From Psychrobacillus sp. FSL K6-2836 (GTDB lineage Bacteria; Bacillota; Bacilli; Bacillales_A; Planococcaceae), in contig NZ_JBBOOM010000001.1 of NCBI RefSeq assembly GCF_038003085.1, positions 3,782,001 to 3,846,000 on the forward strand: 64,000 nt of DNA, read 5' to 3'. This document shows, piece after piece, positions 26,596 through 33,977 of the stretch. Numbering within the stretch: the first letter of the stretch is position 1; each line of letters opens with the position of its first letter. A model generated the notes under the pieces. It was not told the origin of the DNA. It worked only from the letters and a program-made list of their open reading frames with translations, and did not search any database. A program made the translations under genes and the position numbers.

Positions 26596-27675
26596 ATGTT
26601 AACTAACAATCTTACTAACCTATTAAAAATAGACTATCCAATCATTCAAGCTCCGATGGCGGGGGGAATTACGACTTCTAAATTAGTCGCTGCTGTTTCG
26701 AATAATGGAGCACTTGGAATGATTGGAGCGGGATATATGAGTCCAATTCAATTACGAGAAGAAATCAGAGATATAAAGGAGCTAACTTCGAGTAATTTTG
26801 GAGTGAATCTATTTGTCCCGTGCGAATTTGAAATCTCGGAAAACGAAGTAGAAAAGACGAACCGTTTATTAAACCGATATCGTGAGGAACTGAACATACT
26901 AGAAGAAAAGATCACTCTTCCAAACATAGAAAATGCCTTTCAGTCTTATATGGAACAAATACAAGTAGTTATTGAAGAAAAAGTACCAATCTGCTCCTTT
27001 ACATTCGGTGTTCCAACTGCTGACGTGATGGAAAAATTTAAACAACATAATGTAACTACAATTGGAACAGCTACAACTGTGGCAGAGGCAATTTCTATTG
27101 AGAAGCTTGGAATGGATGCAGTGGTTGTGCAAGGAAGTGAAGCTGGTGGGCACAGGGGAAACTTCATAAGTAATCATGAGGAAAGCTTAGTTGGTTTAAT
27201 GTCTTTGATTCCACAAGTTGCAGACACTGTAAGTATTCCAGTAATTGCAGCTGGGGGGATTATGGACGGACGGGGACTAATGGCTGCATTATGTTTAGGG
27301 GCAAAGGCTGGTCAAATGGGCACTGCTTTTTTGACTTGTGAGGAAAGTGGTGCGCATCCTTTACATAAAGAAGCAATATTGCATTCGAAAGATGTGGATA
27401 CGACATTAACTCGTACATTTTCAGGAAAATGGGCAAGAGGCATTAACAATAAATTTACAATGCAAATGGGAAAATTCGAAGGAACTATTCCAAACTTTCC
27501 AATACAAAATGCACTAACCAAATCGATTCGAAAAGCTTCTGCAAATCAAAATAACAAAGAATATATGTCACTATGGGCTGGTCAAAATGCGAAACTTGCT
27601 AGAGGCGAGACTGTGGAACAACTTGTTCAAAGGGTTATGGATGAAGCGAGGATAGTACCAGATAATCTGGTGTGA
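26596..27675 (+). CDS. Nitronate monooxygenase / 2-nitropropane dioxygenase-like flavoprotein
   Basis: A 359-residue FMN-binding TIM barrel. Diagnostic pieces are YPIIQAPMAGGITTSKLVAA at the N-terminus, the active-site GSEAGGHRG, and the phosphate-binding IPVIAAGGIMDGRGLMAALC plus GTAFLTCEESGAHP. It oxidises alkyl nitronates, protecting from natural nitro toxins; related proteins include enoyl-ACP reductase FabK, which differs in sequence. A GGAGGGG site precedes the ATG. It is a single-gene unit. Confidence 0.9.
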   Translation: MLTNNLTNLLKIDYPIIQAPMAGGITTSKLVAAVSNNGALGMIGAGYMSPIQLREEIRDIKELTSSNFGVNLFVPCEFEISENEVEKTNRLLNRYREELNILEEKITLPNIENAFQSYMEQIQVVIEEKVPICSFTFGVPTADVMEKFKQHNVTTIGTATTVAEAISIEKLGMDAVVVQGSEAGGHRGNFISNHEESLVGLMSLIPQVADTVSIPVIAAGGIMDGRGLMAALCLGAKAGQMGTAFLTCEESGAHPLHKEAILHSKDVDTTLTRTFSGKWARGINNKFTMQMGKFEGTIPNFPIQNALTKSIRKASANQNNKEYMSLWAGQNAKLARGETVEQLVQRVMDEARIVPDNLV

Positions 27676-27718
27676 GTATAAAAGAATATGAGGCTGGGAC
27701 AAAACCCACCTCAAAATT

Positions 27719-27769
27719 AAAAGCAGTTCAAATTTTACGATGAGTAAAGTTTGAACTGCTTTATTTTTA
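27719..27769 (+). terminator. Hairpin with T-run inside the left end of the IS relic
   Basis: AAAGCAGTTCAAA pairs with TTTGAACTGCTTT across a 17-base loop, then TATTTTTA. It follows the nitronate monooxygenase stop by about 45 bases and probably ends that transcript, although it belongs to the insertion. Confidence 0.75.
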
Positions 27770-27784
27770 TGTCTACTTCGTAAC

Positions 27785-27885
27785 CGTTGTTCTCCGTTAC
27801 GGCGGACGCTTTCCTGGGGGCACGGGTCGAGCCTGTAGTCTCTCCCACGCGCTTGTCCCCTGGGAGTCGCCGCCTTCACTCCGCA
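27785..27885 (+). repeat. Module A copy nested inside the IS1182 relic
   Basis: CGTTACGGCGGACGCTTTCC, a short GC-rich centre and GGGAGTCGCCGCCTTCACTC form the same fold-back as the intergenic module A copies but with a much shortened centre and without the conserved left and right arms. Confidence 0.7.
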
Positions 27886-28004
27886 CAACTAATATTTCTT
27901 CTATATTCAGTTAATCTCTATATAATTTCAGGCAACAAAAAAGGACATCTTCTGCTAATGTTTTAGTATCCTACTACCAAATTCTAAACGAAAGAAGTGT
28001 CCTT

Positions 28005-28328
28005 ATGTTTAAAAATTATAACATGATACAGGTTGCCCATCGTATCATCCTCGTATGATGCTAAAACTGATTTTATGTGGGTACACACAATCCACTTTTT
28101 CAGGTCGTAAAATGGAGGATCTGACGAAAGATAGTATTCGCATGATGTGTCTAGCCCAAGGGTATGCGCCAAGTTACCGCACTATTTAACCGTTTCCGTG
28201 TACATCCAGATATGAAAGAATTGCTTCGCCAATGTTTTGTACAATTTCGTGGAAAGTCGTGGATTGATAATGAAATTGGGCTCGCATTCATGGCCACAAA
28301 TTTAAGAAAATACGCGGTACGAGGATAA
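28005..28328 (+). pseudogene. IS1182-family transposase remnant
   Basis: Fragments of the IS1182 transposase are readable in different frames. First MFKNYNMIQ, a normal N-terminus; then, after an internal deletion, YHPRMMLKLILCGYTQSTFS and GRKMEDLTKDSIRMMCLAQG; then, after one extra base, NRFRVHPDMKELLRQCFVQF; then a second large deletion joined to IGLAFMATNLRKYAVRG near the C-terminus. The catalytic middle is gone. The deletions and frameshift show an old, dead copy. Confidence 0.85.
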
Positions 28329-28357
28329 CGCCTCGTCGGATATTTTCAAAATAAAAT

Positions 28358-28396
28358 GCAAAAAGAGAAATCGCACTGTGCAATTTCTCTTTTTGC
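28358..28396. terminator. Hairpin at the right end of the IS relic
   Basis: A near-perfect 18-bp stem, GCAAAAAGAGAAATcGCAC pairing with GTGCaATTTCTCTTTTTGC, with A-rich and T-rich flanks, able to stop transcription in either direction, including read-in toward the relic. Confidence 0.75.
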
Positions 28397-28456
28397 GTAA
28401 ACTGAAACTAATTATGTCCCAGTCTCATTAATTTATATAATGCTTTTCGATAATTT

Positions 28457-28948
28457 CTAACACCAAACAATAATTTCATATGGTGTAGTTTGAGCAGGGA
28501 TACTTCTTGTGGTAGGACCATAAATTACAATTAGATTTCGGTTTGCGGGATTTCTTGTAAAAGCTTGCCCATTTGTCAATAATATTCGAGTATATGGTGA
28601 TATATTTAACTTTAATTGACCATCGCTACTTTCAAACTGGCTGTTGAAGTAGTCTACTTTCACATTTTGATTTGGATTTTCTTTTGCTATAACGAGTGCT
28701 CGATATTGTGGTGGATAAATAAGAGGAACAGGAGCATTTGCATCATAGTATCCGGTCACCCTGTCTCCAACCACTACCATTACATGGTCTACAAAATAAG
28801 TAGTGGGGGACACCACGAAATTTACTGAAGTTCCATTGCCGTTATCTACGGACATTAATGTATAACAACCTTCTCCTTCACCATTAGAGCCAATCATAAA
28901 ATCACTAATCATGGTAACAGTACCATGAAAAGCTTGAAAATTTACCAT
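28457..28948 (-). CDS. Conserved protein of unknown function
   Basis: A 163-residue, beta-rich, probably cytoplasmic protein without signal peptide or membrane span. Conserved-looking phrases are FHGTVTMISDFMIGSNGEGE, VVSPTTYFVDH, VTGYYDANAPVPLIYPPQYR and GPTTRSIPAQTTPYEI. I recall similar proteins in Bacillus and Clostridium but no function. It has a good GGAGG site 7 bases before the ATG and is monocistronic. An inverted repeat (ACATGTA/TACATGT, 28973-28990) lies 25-40 bases upstream. Confidence 0.75.
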   Translation of the reverse strand: MVNFQAFHGTVTMISDFMIGSNGEGEGCYTLMSVDNGNGTSVNFVVSPTTYFVDHVMVVVGDRVTGYYDANAPVPLIYPPQYRALVIAKENPNQNVKVDYFNSQFESSDGQLKLNISPYTRILLTNGQAFTRNPANRNLIVIYGPTTRSIPAQTTPYEIIVWC

Positions 28949-28972
28949 ACTCTAACCTCCATCGCTATTTAA

Positions 28973-28990
28973 ACATGTACAGATACATGT
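28973..28990. promoter_or_regulatory. Inverted repeat upstream of the unknown gene, possible operator
   Basis: ACATGTA and TACATGT separated by four bases, in the 5' region of the minus-strand gene starting at 28948. Operator function is only a guess. Confidence 0.3.
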
Positions 28991-29144
28991 TATGCATTTC
29001 TATGGTTTTGTGTTATCTGTAATAATTTTCCATGACAGGAGCTTTAGGAGGAAAAGTGGCCGGTTTCACAAACAACCTCTTGTTCCTTTTATGTATTGAT
29101 AAAGATCATAAGTAGAGTATGGTAACTTATATGAAAATTTGACA

Positions 29145-29648
29145 TTACAGTAAATACTCATAATAAGGCTCTTCTTGCTCTGTATCTTCAAACCACTTCA
29201 TTCCCTTATAGGTAAAACCAATTTTTTCTAAAATCTTTAAAGAACTTTGATTTAGGGGGTCTGCTGATGCAGTAATGATTTTAGTATTTCCTTTATTTTT
29301 AGCTAGCTTCAGGCAAGCAACCGCAGCTTCTGTTGCAAAACCTTTCCCCCATTTGTTTTTGCTAAAATGATAAATTAACTCTATTACTTCCATAGAATCA
29401 GTTGGATTAAAACCAACTGCTCCGATTACTTCATCCGATTCTTTTTCTATTACTGCATAAACGGATAAACCTCTATCTTCTTGCAATTTACGATATCCTT
29501 CTATCACTTCAGGAAGCAACTCATGTGCAGAAGGCCCATCACACAGTGACATTACTTCTTCATCACCCCAAAATTGTTTTGCTGCCTCTACATGTGATTG
29601 ATCAAATACACATAAATACAACCGTTCTGTTTCATAAATATTTTCCAA
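29145..29648 (-). CDS. GNAT-family N-acetyltransferase (RimJ/RimL type)
   Basis: A 167-residue acetyltransferase starting ETERLYLCVFDQSHVEAAKQ, with the acetyl-CoA-binding region HFSKNKWGKGFATEAAVACL and a late NQSSLKILEKIGFTYKG, the standard layout of the RimJ/RimL-like GNAT_3 group. Substrate unknown. The start is TTG with AGGGGG about ten bases upstream. It lies 19 bases after the rnhC stop on the same strand, so read-through from rnhC is likely. Confidence 0.85.
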   Translation of the reverse strand: MENIYETERLYLCVFDQSHVEAAKQFWGDEEVMSLCDGPSAHELLPEVIEGYRKLQEDRGLSVYAVIEKESDEVIGAVGFNPTDSMEVIELIYHFSKNKWGKGFATEAAVACLKLAKNKGNTKIITASADPLNQSSLKILEKIGFTYKGMKWFEDTEQEEPYYEYLL

Positions 29649-29667
29649 TTATGTTCAACCCCCTATG

Positions 29668-30600
29668 CTAAAATCGTCTCTTGTTTACAATTTTTATCGC
29701 TTTTCCAGTATTAGCGAAATGCCATTTGGTGATGGACTTTAAAAATTCTTCTCCATGCTTCAAATAAATCTTAGCTGCTATTTCATCGACTTTTGCGCTT
29801 GCTCCTTTCGGTATCGTGGTGTTTGCTAATTCAGTTAAACGATCCATTTCCTTTAAAAATGCATATCTTGCAATAATGGATGCCGCTGCAACTGAAACAT
29901 GAAGCTGTTCAGCTTTTGTAGAAAACAAAACATTTTCTCGGATTATTTCTTTCTCCGCTTTGATATGATTATAGTAAATACCACGCTCCGCAAACTGATC
30001 TATTAATATAAATGTTGGTTTTTCTGAACCCATTTTTTTCAGTACAAGTTTAAGTGCTTGGTTATGCATAAGCGCTTTTATTTTTCCTTGGGACCACCCA
30101 CGGGATTGTATATCATTGTATTTTTCGTTTTTTAATACTAGGACGCTATGTGTTAAAGTCGCCATTAAGTCAGGTGCCATTTTGCGCATTACATCATCTG
30201 TTAGCATTTTGGAATCCTTGACACCTAGTTCTTTAACTAGTTCTACTTGTTCGCTACTTACAAAACAAGCTGCAACTGTAATTGGACCAAAATAATCCCC
30301 GGTTCCTGTTTCATCAGAACCTAGTACAGATAAGGAAGAAAAGTTAGGAGGTAAAATATCTCCTTTCGCTACACTTGTTGATGTAGATTGAATCGAACTT
30401 GTTCCCCAAAGTGAGGCCTCTCGTGTAGCGCCGTTTCCTTGAAACATAACCTTGCCCGATTTATAGATAGTAATGGCTGTATCTGCTAGCTTTGCTGCAA
30501 AAACAACACCAGGAGCAGAGCGTTCTACCTTAAATTTCATATAATGGGATTTTACTTTTTCTATTTCATTTGGCTTCATTAATAAGACTTCGTTTGACAT
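29668..30600 (-). CDS. rnhC: Ribonuclease HIII
   Basis: A 310-residue enzyme with an N-terminal TBP-like substrate-binding domain (about 1-85, DUF3378) and the type 2 RNase H domain starting at GSDETGTGDYFGPITVAACF, which carries the catalytic Asp-Glu pair. KELGVKDSKML and VSVAAASIIARYAFLKEMD complete it. It removes RNA from RNA:DNA hybrids. It is divergent from zapA, as in B. subtilis. AAAGGAAC precedes the ATG. Confidence 0.96.
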   Translation of the reverse strand: MSNEVLLMKPNEIEKVKSHYMKFKVERSAPGVVFAAKLADTAITIYKSGKVMFQGNGATREASLWGTSSIQSTSTSVAKGDILPPNFSSLSVLGSDETGTGDYFGPITVAACFVSSEQVELVKELGVKDSKMLTDDVMRKMAPDLMATLTHSVLVLKNEKYNDIQSRGWSQGKIKALMHNQALKLVLKKMGSEKPTFILIDQFAERGIYYNHIKAEKEIIRENVLFSTKAEQLHVSVAAASIIARYAFLKEMDRLTELANTTIPKGASAKVDEIAAKIYLKHGEEFLKSITKWHFANTGKAIKIVNKRRF

Positions 30601-30672
30601 TCGTTCGTTCCTTTCTTCACATCGTAATCTATTTCGTGTTATTATAGGTATTAGGATTTTCTGAGGAGGGTT

Positions 30673-30939
30673 ATGGCTTTGTCAGAACAAGAAAAAACAC
30701 GAATTTCGGTTGATATATATGGACAGAATTATAAAATGGTAGGTTCTGAATCTTCAGGCCATATGAGACTAGTAGCTTCTATAGTGGATGACAAAATGAG
30801 AGAAATACATTCACATAATAGTCAGCTAGACATTGCAAAGCTTGCAGTGCTCACAGCTGTAAATACTGTACATGATTACATAAAAGTAAAAGAACAATTA
30901 GAGCTACTTGAAGAAGAATTGAAAAGGTTAAAGGACTGA
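30673..30939 (+). CDS. zapA: Cell division protein ZapA
   Basis: An 88-residue protein ([20 protein letters not shown], then a C-terminal coiled coil [18 protein letters not shown]). ZapA binds and bundles FtsZ at the division ring. The length and the coiled coil fit the family, and the location beside rnhC and cvpA matches B. subtilis. GAGGAGGGTT precedes the ATG. The gap to cvpA is four bases, so they form an operon. Confidence 0.94.
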   Translation: MALSEQEKTRISVDIYGQNYKMVGSESSGHMRLVASIVDDKMREIHSHNSQLDIAKLAVLTAVNTVHDYIKVKEQLELLEEELKRLKD

Positions 30940-30943
30940 AAAT

Positions 30944-31486
30944 ATGTTAGATATAATTATATTAATATTACTTGTGGGTGGCTTAATAACTGGCGCAAAG
31001 CGCGGGTTGATTGTTCAACTTCTCCACATGACTGGTTTTATTATTGCATTAGTAGTAGCTTACTCTTATTATAAACCACTTGCAGATAAATTTGTTTTAT
31101 GGATTCCATTTCCAGCTGTAACTGCTGGTTCTAAATTGACAATTGCGGTAGAAAGTTTAGATTTAGCTCAAACATTTTATCGAATTATTGCCTTTGCGCT
31201 TATTTTTATAGTGGTGAAATTTGCCTTACAAATGATTGCATCTATGTTTGACTTTTTAAAGTATTTACCTGTTTTGGGATTTGTAAGCAATATTATGGGT
31301 GCAATCTTAGGACTTATCGAATTTTATTTTATTTTATTTGTATTACTTTATGTATTTGCTCTTTTACCAATTGATTTTATCCAAAATTTAATGTCAGGTT
31401 CAATATTAACCGAATGGATGTTAGATCATACGCCAATCCTATCGGAAATGGTTAAAAATTGGTGGTATATTTATATTGAAAAATAA
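30944..31486 (+). CDS. cvpA: CvpA family membrane protein
   Basis: A 180-residue protein with four membrane segments and the CvpA hallmark GLITGAKRGLIVQLLHMTGF near its N-terminus. Members were first linked to colicin V production; the role in Firmicutes is not settled. It is translated just after zapA, and its stop codon overlaps the stem of an intrinsic terminator. Confidence 0.92.
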   Translation: MLDIIILILLVGGLITGAKRGLIVQLLHMTGFIIALVVAYSYYKPLADKFVLWIPFPAVTAGSKLTIAVESLDLAQTFYRIIAFALIFIVVKFALQMIASMFDFLKYLPVLGFVSNIMGAILGLIEFYFILFVLLYVFALLPIDFIQNLMSGSILTEWMLDHTPILSEMVKNWWYIYIEK

Positions 31487-31513
31487 CTTCTCTCGGTAGA
31501 GGGAAGTTTTTTT
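31485..31513 (+). terminator. Intrinsic terminator of zapA-cvpA
   Basis: AACTTCTCTC pairs with GAGGGAAGTT (one G-U) around GGTA, then TTTTTTT. It separates zapA-cvpA from polX-mutS2. Confidence 0.9.
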
Positions 31514-31524
31514 GAAAGGTTAAG

Positions 31525-31905
31525 AAAGTATATAATAATGTAGCGTGTCAACTGGGTTCACGGAACTTTTAAGAATGAATAATCCTGATGATTTCCGTTA
31601 CATGTGGAGAACAAAGGCTAAGTGCGCCACGTCCTGTGGCAAAGCCTTTGTGACCAACATCCTGTTGGCCTCCGCGGGCGAGGCCGAGCCTCCTCGTTGA
31701 AAACATATGCTCCTACGGTTACTCGTCGCAAAGACATTGACCAAATAAAGTTTGGCCAATGTCTTCGCTACGCTACCAGCGGGATCTCGACTTTCTCGCT
31801 CATCCCGCTGGAGTCGCCACATTCCACTACAATCAATATAAGGAGTAGTACTCCACTAGGTGATTTGGCAAAACACATTGCTTAGATGATAAGATTTCCC
31901 TTAGT
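31525..31905 (+). repeat. Module A copy 3
   Basis: A long module A. It has the left arm AAAGTATATAATAATGTAGC and TGATTTCCGTTACATGTGGA. The expanded centre carries several hairpins: CCAACATCCTGTTGG, and GACATTG with CAATGTC at 31733-31763. The right arm is CCCGCTGGAGTCGCCACATT, then GAGTAGTACTCCACTAGG and ATTGCTTAGATGATAAGATT. No modules B or C follow. The hairpin around CCAAAtaaagTTTGG is shared with copy 1. Confidence 0.82.
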
Positions 31906-31994
31906 GCCAGTGTTAATTACCCCCTGACTTTTTATCCTATAATCCTCGTTTATTTAGCTGATACTATTTACAATTATCTGTTTTTATAAAGGGA

Positions 31995-32205
31995 ATATGG
32001 TTGATTGGAGCGCAGGGCGGCGACTCCAGTGGGAACAGCAAATGTTTTCTGCACCGATAGCGAAGCGACAGGTGCACGAGCTGAAGACCCTGGACGGAGC
32101 GTAGCGAAAATCTTTTTTGCGACGAGCTTGCGCAGGAGCAAAGGAAGCGGCTGAAGCCGTGCCCACGGAAAGCGTCCACTCGGAGCGGAAATCACCGGCA
32201 TATCT
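31995..32205 (-). repeat. Module A copy 4, inverted relative to copy 3
   Basis: GGCGGCGACTCCAGTGGGAA on the left and CACGGAAAGCGTCCACTCGG with AGCGGAAATCACCGG on the right show the element in the opposite orientation, 90 bases after copy 3. The centre contains TTTTTTGCGACGAGCTTGCG followed by CAGGAGCAA, the very unit that is repeated six times after sdhB. Together copies 3 and 4 fill the 770-base gap before polX; no gene is seen there. Confidence 0.8.
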
Positions 32206-32257
32206 AGGTTTCTTATGTTAGCTATATTAGTTAATTGAAATGAAAGAGGTGTTATCG

Positions 32258-33961
32258 TTGGATAAGAAGACGATTATTAAAACTTTAGAAAAAATTGCGT
32301 TATATATGGAATTACAAGGTGAAAATCCTTTTAAAGTATCTGCTTTTCGAAAAGCTGCGCAAGTTCTAGAATTAGATGACAGAAGCTTGTCTGAAATGGA
32401 TAATATTTTATCTTTAAAAGGGATTGGTGCAGCAACCGGAGCTGTAATAGAGGATTTAATCACAACTGGTGACTCTACTTTGCTTATGGAGCTACAAGAA
32501 ACAGTGCCTAGTGGACTACTCCCGATGCTTAAAATTCCAGGACTTGGCGGCAAGAAAATTGCTAAGCTTTACAAGGAATTACATATTGACTCCGTTGACG
32601 CACTGAAGATTGCATGCGAAGAAGGGAGAGTTCAAGGTCTTCCCGGATTTGCCAAGAAGACGGAAGAGAAAATATTAGTAGAAATAGTAAACCTTCAATC
32701 AAAACCGGAACGAACCGCCGTTTGGCAAATCGAACCGATCGTAGAGCTAATCGAGCACAAACTTTCATCCATTTCATTAATTGAAAAGTTTTCTGTTGCT
32801 GGATCGTACAGAAGGGTCAAAGAATCAAGTAAGGATATCGATTTTATAATCGCTACGAGTTCTCCACAAGCAGTTAGAGAAGAATTATTAAAAGTACTTC
32901 CTGTACAAAAGATAATTGCTGCTGGAGATACGAAAGTTTCGGTAACTCTAGCTGTGGAAGTGGAGATTGATGTCGATTTCCGACTTGTGGAGTTAAACCA
33001 GTATGCCTCTGCATTAAATCATTTTACCGGATCGAAAGACCATAATATTAAAATGCGTCAGATTGCAAAAGACCAAGGCAAGAAGATCAGTGAATATGGT
33101 GTTGAACTTGCAGATGGAAGTGTCGAGCATTTTGAATCCGAAGAAGATTTTTATGCTTATTTTGATTTGCCTTTTATACCCCCAACTGTTCGAGAAGACG
33201 GATCGGAATTTTCCAAGTTAGATCAGCTGTCTTCCTTAGTTAAGCTAAAAGATATACAAGGTGATTTTCATATGCATACTACTTGGTCGGATGGGGCTCA
33301 TTCTATAGAAGAAATGGTAGATGCTTGTCGTGCGAAAGGCTATTCACATATGGTGATTACGGATCATTCCAATTATTTAAAAGTAGCTAATGGGCTTTCT
33401 AAGGAACGATTATTAAACCAAATGGATATTATACATGAGCTTAATGAAAAATACTCAGATATTGAAATACTTACTGGTACCGAGATGGACATACTACCAG
33501 ATGGCACACTTGATTTTGAAGATGATTTGCTTTCGCAACTAGACTTTGTAATAGCTTCCATCCATTCTAGTTTTAGTCAGCCGCAAGAAAAGATTATGGA
33601 AAGACTCTTAACGGCAGTAAAAAATCCTTATGTACATATGATTGCGCATCCAACGGGAAGAATAATCGAACAAAGAGATGGTTATAATCCAGATGTTCCA
33701 ACTCTTATCGGATGGGCCCAAGAATATGGCAAGATTTTGGAGTTAAATGCAAATCCTTATCGTCTCGATTTGAACACAGAATATTTAAAGCTAGCACAAG
33801 AAAAGGGTGTTCCAATAGCCATTAATACGGATGCTCATCATATCGCTCAACTGAAATATATGGACATTGGTGTACGATATGCTCAAAAAGCCTGGTTGCA
33901 TAAAGACAATATCGTGAACACTTGGTCCTTTGAGAAGTTTAAGCAATATATACAGAAATAA
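32258..33961 (+). CDS. polX: DNA polymerase/3'-5' exonuclease PolX
   Basis: A 567-residue family X polymerase. It has helix-hairpin-helix repeats (about 50-130), the polymerase core with GSYRRVKESSKDIDFII and the catalytic VEIDVDFRLV, and a C-terminal PHP exonuclease domain (from about 325: DFHMHTTWSDGAHS, VITDHS, TGTEMDIL, IAHPTGR, INTDAHH). It fills gaps in base-excision repair. The frame starts with ATG at 32240, but AAAGAGGTG fits the TTG at 32258, giving MDKKTIIKTLEK as in relatives. mutS2 follows 16 bases later. Confidence 0.95.
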   Translation: MDKKTIIKTLEKIALYMELQGENPFKVSAFRKAAQVLELDDRSLSEMDNILSLKGIGAATGAVIEDLITTGDSTLLMELQETVPSGLLPMLKIPGLGGKKIAKLYKELHIDSVDALKIACEEGRVQGLPGFAKKTEEKILVEIVNLQSKPERTAVWQIEPIVELIEHKLSSISLIEKFSVAGSYRRVKESSKDIDFIIATSSPQAVREELLKVLPVQKIIAAGDTKVSVTLAVEVEIDVDFRLVELNQYASALNHFTGSKDHNIKMRQIAKDQGKKISEYGVELADGSVEHFESEEDFYAYFDLPFIPPTVREDGSEFSKLDQLSSLVKLKDIQGDFHMHTTWSDGAHSIEEMVDACRAKGYSHMVITDHSNYLKVANGLSKERLLNQMDIIHELNEKYSDIEILTGTEMDILPDGTLDFEDDLLSQLDFVIASIHSSFSQPQEKIMERLLTAVKNPYVHMIAHPTGRIIEQRDGYNPDVPTLIGWAQEYGKILELNANPYRLDLNTEYLKLAQEKGVPIAINTDAHHIAQLKYMDIGVRYAQKAWLHKDNIVNTWSFEKFKQYIQK

Positions 33962-33977
33962 TTAGGAGGTGCTTCGG

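Larger units (their letters stand above)
27688..28428. mobile_element. IS1182-type element relic with terminal inverted repeats
   Basis: The ends are ATGAGGCTGGGACAAAAC (27688-27705) and the near-complement of it at 28411-28428 (ending GTCCCAGTCTCAT), typical of IS1182-group insertions in Firmicutes. Inside are a left hairpin (27719-27769), a copy of module A (about 27785-27885), a collapsed transposase remnant and a right hairpin (28358-28396). At 741 bp it is less than half the length of an intact IS1182 and cannot encode its own transposase. It could be moved only by a full-length relative. Confidence 0.8.

Noticed and set aside
27571-27888. 105-codon minus-strand frame over the end of the nitronate monooxygenase gene
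   Set aside because: It runs antisense to a clear gene and through the hairpin and module A of the IS relic, with no start signals.
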